Below the pieces are notes generated by a model. That model had not been told where the DNA came from. It saw nothing but the letters and a program-made list of their open reading frames with translations, and searched no databases. From positions 1 to 38,922 of IMG/VR virus record IMGVR_UViG_3300023184_004431: a stretch of 38,922 nucleotides of DNA; one strand, written 5' to 3'. Each line of letters begins with the position of its first letter. Within the stretch, counting starts at the first letter, position 1. Source of the DNA: a virus. Shown here piece after piece: positions 7,167 through 14,779 of the stretch. The position numbers and the translations under genes were made by a program.

Positions 7167-7860
7167 ATTTTTCTATATAATATTTTATCGAGTATTCTGC
7201 AATACTTTTCATTATGGTGTACATTTCCTCTTTTTTCCAATCGCTGGTACCCGGTTCCTCATTCATTGAATGACCTCTCATAAAATAACTACCTCCAACA
7301 TAATTATTTTTTTGTAATTTTATCCATTCATAATGAATAACATTTGGTTCAATAAAATTAAATGTTCTTTTTATTCTATCAGGAATAGTCGATTCTTGTT
7401 CATAAAAATCACAACCTTGTAAAAAAGTGACAAAAGGAAAAATATCTTCATTACCAAACAATAAACGAGCTATACATAATTTATCGGCGATTCTTTCACT
7501 GGCATTTCCTTGTGGTTGTTTATTTTTACCTTCTAACAATCTTTTATCATTAGTTCCTTGTCTTTTTTGTTCGGGAAATAAATAAAAATATTTTTTACCA
7601 TTAATTAATATCCACGATAAACCGCCATCTGGTTTAAAATAACTTTTATGATTGACTTCAACATTGGATTCAACAATATCTCTCAAAATAGTAATGGGAA
7701 ATTCGGTATCAATTCCAAATACATAATTTGGGTTTATCAATTTTAATTCCTTTTGTAATAAATATGAAATATCAAAAATATTTTCATCTTGAAATTTTGA
7801 TTCATTGTTTTTTGCTCCGTGTTGATTAACACTTTCTCTAAGTATATCTGATTGTGACAT
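7156..7860 (-). CDS. EcoRI-family type II restriction endonuclease
   Basis: A 234-residue protein that aligns by eye with EcoRI (277 residues). The EcoRI catalytic block IKPDGG...AEAKHQG is matched by FKPDGG (75-80, Asp78) and FPEQKRQG (95-102, Glu97 and Lys99), giving the PD...ExK set that binds Mg2+. The EcoRI recognition segment GNAIER is matched by GNASER (118-123). The next strand, FPFVTFLQGCDF (141-152), matches FPYVLFLEGSNF. The protein is shorter at its N-terminus and in the middle than EcoRI. It should cut double-stranded DNA at a short, probably AATT-containing, palindrome, but specificity is inference. It starts in a TAATG overlap with the upstream membrane protein and overlaps the methyltransferase that follows. 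Nuclease-first order is notable because the protective enzyme is made second. No frameshift or active-site loss is seen. Confidence 0.88.
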   Translation of the reverse strand: MSQSDILRESVNQHGAKNNESKFQDENIFDISYLLQKELKLINPNYVFGIDTEFPITILRDIVESNVEVNHKSYFKPDGGLSWILINGKKYFYLFPEQKRQGTNDKRLLEGKNKQPQGNASERIADKLCIARLLFGNEDIFPFVTFLQGCDFYEQESTIPDRIKRTFNFIEPNVIHYEWIKLQKNNYVGGSYFMRGHSMNEEPGTSDWKKEEMYTIMKSIAEYSIKYYIEKYGK

Positions 7861-8165
7861 TATTTTATTCTATTTTCTTCAAACCATTCAATAATTCCGT
7901 TTATTCCCCAAACGCTACCGGCAGAAAACATTCCATCCATGAACAAACATATATACCATGGAATATCAAAATAGTGTTTAGTTAAACCACCTAATGCGAG
8001 TGATAGAAAAAATCCCACCCAAGTTGCCGTACATAGTGTACAACTTATTAAATCACCAAAAAATTTAGAATGTTTTTTTATCCAATTTCTTTGATTTTCA
8101 AAAATAGAACCCCATACTAATATCGAGGTCATTCCATAAGCAATCATCCAAAATACAATTAACAT
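7860..8165 (-). CDS. Small membrane protein with CxxC...WVG motif (DUF1360-like)
   Basis: A 101-residue protein with hydrophobic segments at about 1-20, 47-61 and 70-90. Between the first two lies SCTLCTATWVGF (Cys42, Cys45), which resembles the CxxC(x)nWxG signature of small phage and bacterial membrane proteins of the DUF1360 type; this assignment is tentative. The function of that group is unknown to me. The gene starts within the 3' end of the PD-(D/E)XK candidate (7-base overlap) and its stop overlaps the start of the EcoRI-like gene (TAATG), so it is translationally coupled to the restriction-modification genes. Whether it works with them or simply shares the operon cannot be told. Confidence 0.7.
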   Translation of the reverse strand: MLIVFWMIAYGMTSILVWGSIFENQRNWIKKHSKFFGDLISCTLCTATWVGFFLSLALGGLTKHYFDIPWYICLFMDGMFSAGSVWGINGIIEWFEENRIK

Positions 8166-8683
8166 AATACTTCAATTTTATCTTCTACGTAAACACCATT
8201 TATTAAATTAAAAACTCTTACATGCTCTCTTCTAAAACTTCTCCATTCTTCAATCTCACCAGTTGTAATCCAACCTGTTTTAAAATGTGATTCTAAACAC
8301 ATCTCAGGATTATGAAATACGTGTGCTTCAATTACAATTACTTGTGAAGCGTCTTTATTCATTCTCACATACATATTCTTATCTTTACCCGGATTGTCCT
8401 GTGCCCAATACTTTGCCTTTCTCCACCAAGGGATATTAACCGTCATAAATCCTAATCCAGATTTATTGTTAAGTCCTTTATTTTGTGGTGAGAAAAAATC
8501 TCCCGTCCATGTTTTAGATTGTTCAACTTCTACTCCCCAAGTTGGGTCGTCAATACATACGGTATCAATACCATATCTTGTACCTAACTCAAAATCTAAG
8601 TCGAATACTTCTTTTAAAAATTTGATTGTTGCAAGTCTTGATGGTGTATCATCGTACCCGCCGGTGTTATAAACCTTTGCCAT
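8159..8683 (-). CDS. Putative PD-(D/E)XK-fold nuclease, unknown role
   Basis: A 174-residue protein without signal or membrane segment. The stretch YGIDTVCIDDPTWGVEVEQS (37-56), followed by KTWTGDFFSP, resembles the core of a PD-(D/E)XK nuclease: an acidic residue in GID (Asp40), then a beta strand with ExE (Glu52, Glu54) and a nearby Lys57. Then come VNIPWWRKAKYW (82-93) and a strand VIVIEAHV. The exact ExK is not present in standard spacing, so catalytic activity is uncertain. It lies in the nuclease-rich operon between the gp47-like gene and the EcoRI-like cassette, after a 68-base gap that follows the coiled-coil gene. It might be a homing-type or structure-specific nuclease or a DNA-binding relic; no specific function is claimed. 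Confidence 0.65.
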   Translation of the reverse strand: MAKVYNTGGYDDTPSRLATIKFLKEVFDLDFELGTRYGIDTVCIDDPTWGVEVEQSKTWTGDFFSPQNKGLNNKSGLGFMTVNIPWWRKAKYWAQDNPGKDKNMYVRMNKDASQVIVIEAHVFHNPEMCLESHFKTGWITTGEIEEWRSFRREHVRVFNLINGVYVEDKIEVLC

Positions 8684-8751
8684 TTAAATTATCATTTATA
8701 TTAATAAAATATAACTAAAAAAATCAATAAAAAGAAGTAAGTTGCCGGAAA

Positions 8752-9291
8752 TTATTCATCATATAAAGATCCTAAATCACTGTTCTTCATTAATTTACCT
8801 TTACCTAATTTATTTAATGATGTGGTTATTTTTTCTAATTCAAATTTTAATTCATTATTTTCTTTTGTCAATCTTTCAATTTCATCGTTATTAACGACTT
8901 GTTTAACCACCTCAACAACTCTCTCAACCGGTATTTCTTTAATTATTTCTTTTGTTATTATTTTGTCTTTACCTTTCTTTTCTTTAATAACTTCTTTAAT
9001 AACTTCAATAGGTACTTCAACAATGACTTCTTTAATTACCTCTTTTATAATTTCAACAGGTACTTCGACAATTCGATCAACAATTTTTTCAATAATAACT
9101 TCTTTAATTATTTCTTTTGGGACTTCAACAATTTCTCTAACTCTATCACCAAATGGTGTTTCACCATACTTCAACAAAGAGAATCCTCTATTGAAAGTAT
9201 CCTTTGCAGTTTTATCAATGTTAGTTATTTTGTTTAATTCACAATATTGAATAAACTCATTATCCAAGATTAACGTGCTCTTCGGTTTCAT
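8752..9291 (-). CDS. Coiled-coil protein with Glu-Val-Pro/Ile-Lys-Glu repeats
   Basis: A 179-residue protein starting inside the last 32 bases of the gp47-like gene in another frame. Residues 1-50 (IQYCELNKITNIDKTAKDTF, then NRGFSLLKYG) look like a small helical head. Residues about 52-135 are low-complexity repeats of the type EVPVEIIKEVIKEVIVEVP, and 135-165 form a heptad coiled coil (DEIERLTKENNELKFELEKI). Proteins with such repeats occur in many phages and are of unknown role; an oligomerising or scaffold function is plausible. Because it is coupled to the gp47-like gene and precedes the nuclease cassette, it might be an accessory factor of the recombination complex, but that is only positional inference. 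Confidence 0.7.
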   Translation of the reverse strand: MKPKSTLILDNEFIQYCELNKITNIDKTAKDTFNRGFSLLKYGETPFGDRVREIVEVPKEIIKEVIIEKIVDRIVEVPVEIIKEVIKEVIVEVPIEVIKEVIKEKKGKDKIITKEIIKEIPVERVVEVVKQVVNNDEIERLTKENNELKFELEKITTSLNKLGKGKLMKNSDLGSLYDE

Positions 9292-10078
9292 TTTCTATGT
9301 CTTTAATATCGTTTATTCTAAAGTGTAGAAACGGTTGTTCGTTTGGTAAATCGTGGAATTCATATTCGTTTGTTTCTACATCATATATTCCATATCCGTG
9401 ATGTTTAACCGTTTCTCCAAAGTTTTGTTGGATTAAAGAACCTACCATAATTGCATGTCCTCCATTAGGTAACGTAAATTGTTGTCTCTTGTGAATATCT
9501 CCACATAATAATAAATCCAAATCAACAAAATTTAGTTGGTCATATGCATCTTCAAACTCATAACCTAAGTCAGTTGATAATCCCATAATAGGTCCGTGGA
9601 ATAAACCAACTGTCAATTTATCCTCATCTTTCACAAATTCAGGACGAGCGTTGTGTTGGTATAATGAATAAACAACCCATTGAATATTGTCATCTATATA
9701 GTCACCACTATCTTTATAATATTGAATATGTTCGTCATTTAATAATTCAACAACAGGACTTATACTATCTAATCGTTGTGTATTATTTTCTAAAAAATCG
9801 TGATTACCTGGTATAATTACTACATTACCTAAATGAGATAATTCTCTAAGAAACCAACTTGTTAACATCAATTGTTCATTTGATATATTAATTTTTTGGT
9901 GTGCAATATCTCCCGCAACAACGATTCTTATGTTGTCCCAAGTTAATCCTTCTTCAACCCAATTCCAATGATGAACTCGTAGTTCACTTAATAATTTTTC
10001 AAATTGTGCTTTATACAAATCATGCATTTGAATTGTTCGAATATGTAAATCAGCAATGTGAATTATTTTTTTGACCAT
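9260..10078 (-). CDS. gp47/SbcD/Mre11-like DNA repair exonuclease
   Basis: A 272-residue calcineurin-like metallophosphoesterase. All phosphoesterase motifs are visible: IADLHIR (Asp10, His12), VAGDIAH (Asp57), IIPGNHDF (Asn92-His93-Asp94), LFHGPI (His161) and CGDIHKRQ (His196). The dinuclear metal site is therefore complete. It is the nuclease subunit expected to pair with the gp46-like ATPase at 3730-6066; in T4 the complex is essential for recombination-dependent replication and host DNA breakdown. It is shorter than T4 gp47 (about 340), with less C-terminal capping sequence. Its start overlaps the upstream RecB-like nuclease gene by 16 bases and its end overlaps the coiled-coil gene. Unlike in T4, where genes 47 and 46 are close, here five genes including the restriction-modification pair separate them. 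Confidence 0.93.
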   Translation of the reverse strand: MVKKIIHIADLHIRTIQMHDLYKAQFEKLLSELRVHHWNWVEEGLTWDNIRIVVAGDIAHQKINISNEQLMLTSWFLRELSHLGNVVIIPGNHDFLENNTQRLDSISPVVELLNDEHIQYYKDSGDYIDDNIQWVVYSLYQHNARPEFVKDEDKLTVGLFHGPIMGLSTDLGYEFEDAYDQLNFVDLDLLLCGDIHKRQQFTLPNGGHAIMVGSLIQQNFGETVKHHGYGIYDVETNEYEFHDLPNEQPFLHFRINDIKDIENETEEHVNLG

Positions 10079-10932
10079 CTTGAAATATATTTTGATAAAT
10101 CCATTTGTAGGATTGCATTATTAATTTGATGTGGAACTTTATATTCGACAAATGTTGCATCATCTTTTAATAGAACAACAACATTACCCAATAATTTAGT
10201 ATCGTCGTATTTTGTTCCTTCTAACATCTTACGCAACAACCGACCATATAATGGTAATTGTAAATAATAATGACCTAAGGCATTGTCGTGGTAATTGTTA
10301 AATGGTGGATATAATCTACCAGTATAATGATGAACTTCAAAGTTCTTTGGTTGATTTGTCTTCCAATCTGTAATAACAAAACCAAACCCATCTTTCTCTT
10401 TATTTTCCATCAACCATACTTTATCAGGTTGTCCCGTATATTGTTCTGTTGGGTCTCCTAATACGATTTCTGTATCTAATAACACACCTCCTCGTTCTAA
10501 CATTAAATTAAGAAAATCTTTTCCTGCTTTAATCATATTATCACTCTTACGTTGTTGTTCTTCGTTGATAGTGAATATTGGTTGTCTTACTTCTTTGTAA
10601 TTATCAAAACGACTAATCAATTCAGATTCTAATTCAAAGTGAACACGACTACCCATATTAGTAGATAAATCACCGGCTTGTTTCCACTCGGCAAGTAATT
10701 GTGCTTGACCTTCGGGATCGCCTTTAGACATCTTAAGTGCCATACCTTCGGCATCAAATGGTTTATGAAATTTCTTAACGATTTTAGATACAGATGGAAA
10801 GTTCTTTTTAACTTCACCATCAACATCTTTCATATAGTAGATATGTTCTTCTTCTATAAATGTTAATTCTAATTCTTGTCTTCTTTTTTCTAATAAGTCA
10901 TTTATCTCTAATGAGATGTCTTTTAAATTCAT
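10063..10932 (-). CDS. RecB/Cas4-like PD-(D/E)XK exonuclease
   Basis: A 289-residue protein with the RecB-nuclease motif order: GSRVHFELE (94-102, His98), a strand with Glu155 (DTEIVLGD), GQPDKVWL (167-174, Asp170), VITDWKTNQP (187-196, Asp189 and Lys191) and the downstream YYLQLPLYGRLL helix (222-233) that follows the active site in this family. The complete His/Asp/Asp-x-Lys/Gln set suggests an active Mg2+-dependent DNA exonuclease. Its role in phage recombination or processing of DNA ends is inferred from the adjacent gp47-like gene, with which it overlaps by 16 bases. It starts one base after the primase stop codon, so primase, this nuclease and gp47 are likely co-translated. A terminase-associated nuclease is less likely given the context. 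Confidence 0.85.
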   Translation of the reverse strand: MNLKDISLEINDLLEKRRQELELTFIEEEHIYYMKDVDGEVKKNFPSVSKIVKKFHKPFDAEGMALKMSKGDPEGQAQLLAEWKQAGDLSTNMGSRVHFELESELISRFDNYKEVRQPIFTINEEQQRKSDNMIKAGKDFLNLMLERGGVLLDTEIVLGDPTEQYTGQPDKVWLMENKEKDGFGFVITDWKTNQPKNFEVHHYTGRLYPPFNNYHDNALGHYYLQLPLYGRLLRKMLEGTKYDDTKLLGNVVVLLKDDATFVEYKVPHQINNAILQMDLSKYISRWSKK

Positions 10933-10933
10933 T

Positions 10934-11875
10934 CTAATCTATTTGTTTCATTTTATATTCACTTAAGTTCCCCTGTAAATCAGCAATATCTTTGTCCCCT
11001 TCTAGTTTAATACTCCACACTTTCCCCATTAGTTTTCCACAATTTAATCTATGGTATAATCTTTCTTGATCGTTATATGCATCAGGATCTAATACTATAA
11101 CTATTTTTTTTGCATTATTGTAGAGTTTCATAAATAAATGTTCGCTAATAAATTTTCCTAACATTGGAATTGCATTAGGAATAAAAATACTATCAAAAGC
11201 ACCTTCTACTATGTATATTGGTTCGTCCCAATTAATTAAATGCTCGTTGAAAATAATAATCTCCTTTTGTGCTTCAGGATTCATATATTTTCTTTTTGTC
11301 TTCTGTAGATAAGAACGAGCAATAAAATAGTTTAATCTTTTATTCTCATCATAAGACGGAATTATAATTCTACTCTCATATGGTCCTGAATAACAAAATC
11401 CAATGTTATATATCTGCAACATCAAATCAGTAATATGTCTACTTTTAATGTAATTGTACGCCTGCTTATATTGTGGGGTCATTTTTAAACCCATGCTAGC
11501 ATCTTTAAATGGAACAAATTCTTTAGGTAATTTTACGGGTTTGTATGTTCTTGCTGCAATCTCCTCATCATCCTCAGGTTTTAATAAAAGATATTTCTTT
11601 AATTGTTTTGGATTACCAAACTTCTTAATTAACTTATAGATTGATCCGTGGGTGTTATGTGTCTCAGCACATACCCAACATTTATAAACACCATATTTGT
11701 AATTAATTTCAAGGTTTCCTTTACCGTCTCCTTTATCTAAACCTTTAATTTCGTGTGAACACACAGGGCAGTCAAAGGATACCTGATATCTATAATCATT
11801 ATGATTCTTATAGTCACCAAATATATCTTCTAAAATATCAAATACGGCAGAATAATCTACTTCTTGGGTGTTCAT
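10934..11875 (-). CDS. gp61-like DNA primase (CHC2 zinc finger + Toprim)
   Basis: A DNA primase, 313 residues from ATG at 11875, close to T4 gp61 (342). It would make RNA primers for lagging-strand synthesis together with the helicase at 35791-37167. A zinc-binding site is formed by CPVC (36-39) and CWVC (66-69). The Toprim domain has YIVEGAFDS (221-229, Glu224) and VIVLDPDAY (Asp263, Asp265). A longer reading from a TTG at 11947 is open, but its extra 24 residues are translated from the terminator region and look like junk (FFFIILFYYIII), so I reject it. The gene follows a strong intrinsic terminator only 28 bases upstream, so its expression must come from read-through or from a promoter in the T-rich leader. 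Confidence 0.92.
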   Translation of the reverse strand: MNTQEVDYSAVFDILEDIFGDYKNHNDYRYQVSFDCPVCSHEIKGLDKGDGKGNLEINYKYGVYKCWVCAETHNTHGSIYKLIKKFGNPKQLKKYLLLKPEDDEEIAARTYKPVKLPKEFVPFKDASMGLKMTPQYKQAYNYIKSRHITDLMLQIYNIGFCYSGPYESRIIIPSYDENKRLNYFIARSYLQKTKRKYMNPEAQKEIIIFNEHLINWDEPIYIVEGAFDSIFIPNAIPMLGKFISEHLFMKLYNNAKKIVIVLDPDAYNDQERLYHRLNCGKLMGKVWSIKLEGDKDIADLQGNLSEYKMKQID

Positions 11876-11902
11876 GATTATAATATAATAAAAAAGTATG
11901 AT

Positions 11903-11938
11903 AAAAAAAAATGGGAGCCAGACACCACCCTGACTCCC
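11903..11938 (-). terminator. Strong rho-independent terminator between ruvC-like and primase genes
   Basis: On the minus strand the stem GGGAGTCAG / CTGGCTCCC (9 bp) with loop GGTGGTGT (hairpin 11913-11938) is followed by A and nine T (11903-11911). The single non-Watson-Crick pair is U-G on this strand but would be A-C on the other, so the structure is built for minus-strand RNA. Confidence 0.85.
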
Positions 11939-11947
11939 TCCAACCAA

Positions 11948-11965
11948 ACTTGTATTTCTACAAGT
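11948..11965 (-). other. 7-bp hairpin with GAAA tetraloop
   Basis: ACTTGTA-GAAA-TACAAGT on the minus strand is a perfect inverted repeat with a GNRA loop, which also argues for minus-strand RNA (the plus strand would have a TTTC loop). It lies just upstream of the terminator. Confidence 0.6.
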
Positions 11966-11975
11966 CCCGTCCTAA

Positions 11976-11983
11976 TATAAATA
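11976..11983 (-). promoter_or_regulatory. TATTTATA motif in ruvC-primase intergenic region
   Basis: TATTTATA on the coding strand, 5 bases before the GGACGGG that could start a short transcript. Same octamer as before several structural genes; promoter role inferred. Confidence 0.4.
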
Positions 11984-12027
11984 TATCTTTTACAACTCGT
12001 AAAGTAAAACTTTAGTTGCCTAATATT

Positions 12028-12636
12028 TTAAGATGTTTGTTTGTTCATATTAACATAACCTATAACACATGTTGCAGCGTCGGCCATATCATAATTTTCT
12101 TTTTTAAGATTACCCGTTTTACCATATAACCAATTAATATCAGGACACACACTATTAACGTGTTCCCAAATAACATGTTTCTTATCAATATCTCTTGGGT
12201 ATCCACCAAATAAAACATTACGTCCTTTGTCATTTGGCCCAACCAAATCGGGGAACGCATATTTTCTTGAGTTGTATGTTGATATGAATGTTGGTAATAC
12301 TCCTAATACATCATAACAGTTCTTAAGTATCAATGTATTATAACGTAATAATGTTCCTATAGTATAAATGTTATTTGACTGCAACAATGGTTCTTCAATA
12401 ATAACACGAAGAATTCCCATGTCTTTATAACTTTCCAAATGTTTTTTAAATGCATCAGCTTTTTTAATTAACTCCTCAATCTTATCTTCAGGTTGTGGTT
12501 TAATTTTTGGTGAAAAATGTGTTAGTTCCAATAATTTAGAACCTGTCATATCAAATAAAGCAAAGCCGATCGTCTTGGTGCTTATGTCAAGTCCGAGAAT
12601 TTTTGGTTTGTTTTTGAAATTAATATCTATACTCAT
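12028..12636 (-). CDS. RuvC-like Holliday junction resolvase (RNase H fold)
   Basis: A 202-residue protein of the RuvC branch of the RNase H-fold nucleases. The acidic active site is visible: KILGLDISTKTIGFALFD (12-29, Asp17), VIIEEPL (79-84, Glu81/Glu82) and YDMADAATCVIGY (182-194, Asp183/Asp186). It should resolve branched recombination or replication intermediates before packaging, the job done by endonuclease VII in T4. Similar RuvC-like proteins are found in other phages and in poxviruses. It follows the last structural gene after 39 bases and is followed by a 152-base gap holding two hairpins and a terminator. It thus appears to close a transcription unit rather than to open the primase operon. 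Confidence 0.85.
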   Translation of the reverse strand: MSIDINFKNKPKILGLDISTKTIGFALFDMTGSKLLELTHFSPKIKPQPEDKIEELIKKADAFKKHLESYKDMGILRVIIEEPLLQSNNIYTIGTLLRYNTLILKNCYDVLGVLPTFISTYNSRKYAFPDLVGPNDKGRNVLFGGYPRDIDKKHVIWEHVNSVCPDINWLYGKTGNLKKENYDMADAATCVIGYVNMNKQTS

Positions 12637-12675
12637 AGTATAAAAATTAACTCAAATTGTCTGAATAGTAAAGTG

Positions 12676-14751
12676 TTAGAAATCTAATTTTACCGCAAAA
12701 ACTTGTGTTCCTGCCCTTTTAACTGGTGTCGGTACTTTAGCAACAACTAAAGGTTCTTTGTTAGAATCTAATAATGTAACTTCTGTTATCATTTTATCTC
12801 CTGAAACATAAGTTGGGTTTTGCGATGTTGTAAACTGAGTAGATGGTAAGTTAATCATCATACTCATTTCCTCAATGTCCGTTGCCCTCACCAATCTAAC
12901 ACTACCAGGGAACGGTTGTTCATCACCAAATTGTGGTTGTGTTGTTGATCCTGTTGTATTCCATAAATAATCAGTTGTAACACCTGACATATGATCTTCT
13001 AAATCAAATATAGAACCACTATTGAATGAAGTATAATTAATTGTAAATGAAACTCCAGTTAAACCGGTTGGGTTAATATAACCACTTGTGTAACCTGTTA
13101 TTTGAGATGTTAAATCAATTTTTTTCCATGTGTTCGTTGATGGTGTTTCTCCCGTTTGTACTAATGCATAAAATTTATTTGCAACAAACCCGTCAGTTAC
13201 TCCAGTAAAACCTGTCACCATGTTTGAAAATGAATTACCACTAAACTTCATCGTAATTTGTGAAGGTGTTCCTGTACTTGATATTTTATTAAAGTAATTA
13301 CATGGCAATGAGTTCAAGGTATTTCCGCTTGTATTTTCAAACATATATGTTACCCATGCGGTTTGTCCTGTTGTTGATAACATTGATTGACTACTTAATC
13401 CATCATGTGAAACTAACCCCAATTTAGGTGAAGGTAATGTATATCTTCTATTGGATCTATAATCTAACATTGCAACCAATTCTTGATCATCAAAAACAAT
13501 TATTTTATTATTTACAAATACTTTACCGACTTTATTATTTTGTTCATCAACCAAATATCTAAACTTAATTTGATGTCTTGAATTAATAGATGATTTAACA
13601 TAATAATCAACGGTGTCCATATAAAATATTGCTCCAAATGTTGTACCAGTATTTCTGTGATAATATATAAATGGTAGATATATTTGAAAATATTCGGAAT
13701 CACTTAAATCTCTTAAATCATTTTCTCTGTCATAATCTTCCACAATTGAAATATCTAATCCTGTGGTTCCCGTTTTGTGACTTATATAATCATCATATTT
13801 AAAAAATCTTTCAGGATCTACAGATATATCACCCAATTCAGAATAATGAATTATCGCAATACATCTTTGTTCTGAAGGTGAAACTTGTATCAATTCATCA
13901 AATGAATTTTTAAATGTCGTTCCTGTAATTGTTTCCCCTGTGAAATTATTAAAAGTTTGTCCTGTTGTTGTATAACCTAATAAATTTTTTATTGATGTGT
14001 ATTGATTACTTGTATATCCACTTAAACTCTCATCAGATCTACCATTGTAATCTCCACCAATTGGTTTATTAGACCAAACAGTATTTAATCTCCATGAGTT
14101 TAATTGTGCGGTATAGTCAATTGGCTCAATTAAATTAGTTGATAACGTCTCAATCAAACATTTATTACAAACAACTTGCGCATTACCTGTTAATGATGTC
14201 AAATTTGGAACTTTACGATCTAAATTTAACGTATTACCACTTACTGATAATACTTTATAAATTAAACTATTTGTTTTACCAGTTATAGTTGTTCCTGAAA
14301 AATTATCAAATACTAATGTAATATATTCACACTCGTTAAATGTTACTCCCGATGGAACTATTAAACTTGTTGATCCGCTTACCTCTGAATAGTTAACTTT
14401 TTGTGTTGTTGTTTGTGCTGTTGGTGTTGTGGACTGTTTTGAAACAAATCCAGCAAAACCCATTTCATTTCTTAATGTAACTGTTTTATTATTTGATATT
14501 GGTGTTCCGTAAGTTGTAGAAATTGTACTATCCAACCCAAAAGGATATTTTACACCTGATTCATAATCAAATGGTGCAAATACTTTTTGGTGGTCTGTCG
14601 CACCTGTTAATGAAGATAAATTATAATCGTATTCAGAATCTCCTATTTGGAAATATTGGATATTAAAATTACCGTTAGCAATAGCCTTTCTACCTCTATT
14701 GGTAATTCTAGCCGATAAAAATTCCGAATTATTACTGTTTAAAAAACTCAT
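12676..14751 (-). CDS. Virion structural protein, probable baseplate/tail component
   Basis: A 691-residue Thr/Gly/Ser-rich protein of a kind typical for tail and baseplate components (many STG, TGTT and SGNT stretches, beta-rich, no membrane or signal sequences). The N-terminus, SARITNRGRKAIANGNFNIQ then YFQIGDSEYDY, recalls the N-terminal assembly domain of phage side-tail proteins (a short helix followed by an 'is it well-defined, g-D' strand), but I do not recognise a named family. The C-terminus ends with a regular strand pattern (EVTLLDSNKEPLVVAKVPTP). It is the last gene of the structural block. A TATTTATA motif lies exactly 4 bases before its ATG, the same spacing as for the 602-residue gene upstream. 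Its position in the virion is unknown. Confidence 0.7.
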   Translation of the reverse strand: MSFLNSNNSEFLSARITNRGRKAIANGNFNIQYFQIGDSEYDYNLSSLTGATDHQKVFAPFDYESGVKYPFGLDSTISTTYGTPISNNKTVTLRNEMGFAGFVSKQSTTPTAQTTTQKVNYSEVSGSTSLIVPSGVTFNECEYITLVFDNFSGTTITGKTNSLIYKVLSVSGNTLNLDRKVPNLTSLTGNAQVVCNKCLIETLSTNLIEPIDYTAQLNSWRLNTVWSNKPIGGDYNGRSDESLSGYTSNQYTSIKNLLGYTTTGQTFNNFTGETITGTTFKNSFDELIQVSPSEQRCIAIIHYSELGDISVDPERFFKYDDYISHKTGTTGLDISIVEDYDRENDLRDLSDSEYFQIYLPFIYYHRNTGTTFGAIFYMDTVDYYVKSSINSRHQIKFRYLVDEQNNKVGKVFVNNKIIVFDDQELVAMLDYRSNRRYTLPSPKLGLVSHDGLSSQSMLSTTGQTAWVTYMFENTSGNTLNSLPCNYFNKISSTGTPSQITMKFSGNSFSNMVTGFTGVTDGFVANKFYALVQTGETPSTNTWKKIDLTSQITGYTSGYINPTGLTGVSFTINYTSFNSGSIFDLEDHMSGVTTDYLWNTTGSTTQPQFGDEQPFPGSVRLVRATDIEEMSMMINLPSTQFTTSQNPTYVSGDKMITEVTLLDSNKEPLVVAKVPTPVKRAGTQVFAVKLDF

Positions 14752-14755
14752 ATGT

Positions 14756-14763
14756 TATAAATA
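14756..14763 (-). promoter_or_regulatory. TATTTATA motif, 4 bases before ATG
   Basis: Coding strand TATTTATA-ACAT-ATG in a 28-base gap between two structural genes. If it is a -10-like element, the transcript would be almost leaderless. Confidence 0.45.
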
Positions 14764-14779
14764 TCTTTATTTATTTTTA

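Larger units (their letters stand above)
11903..11970 (-). ncRNA. Candidate small structured RNA or leader
   Basis: The stretch between the TATTTATA motif (11976-11983) and the end of the terminator T-tract could be a transcript of about 65-70 bases. It would start near GGACGGGACTTGTAG, form a perfect 7-bp hairpin closed by a GAAA tetraloop (11948-11965), continue through a G-rich stretch and end in the 9-bp terminator. No open reading frame of note lies in it. I do not recognise the RNA family. It may instead be only the 3' end of the ruvC-like message, or an attenuator controlling primase. Confidence 0.35.

Noticed and set aside
8822-9250. Two plus-strand frames (8822-9250 and 8899-9237) over the coiled-coil gene
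   Set aside because: Both are antisense shadows of the Glu-Val-Pro/Ile-Lys-Glu repeat, with Ser/Thr- or Asn/Phe-rich low-complexity products.
11876-11947. TTG-started N-terminal extension of the primase
   Set aside because: It would translate the terminator hairpin and T-tract into a hydrophobic junk stretch; the ATG at 11875 gives a normal gp61-like length.
11918-11950. Possible two-layer G-quadruplex in the G-rich stretch GGTTGGAGGGAGTCAGGG
   Set aside because: The same bases form the much stronger terminator stem; nothing supports a quadruplex.
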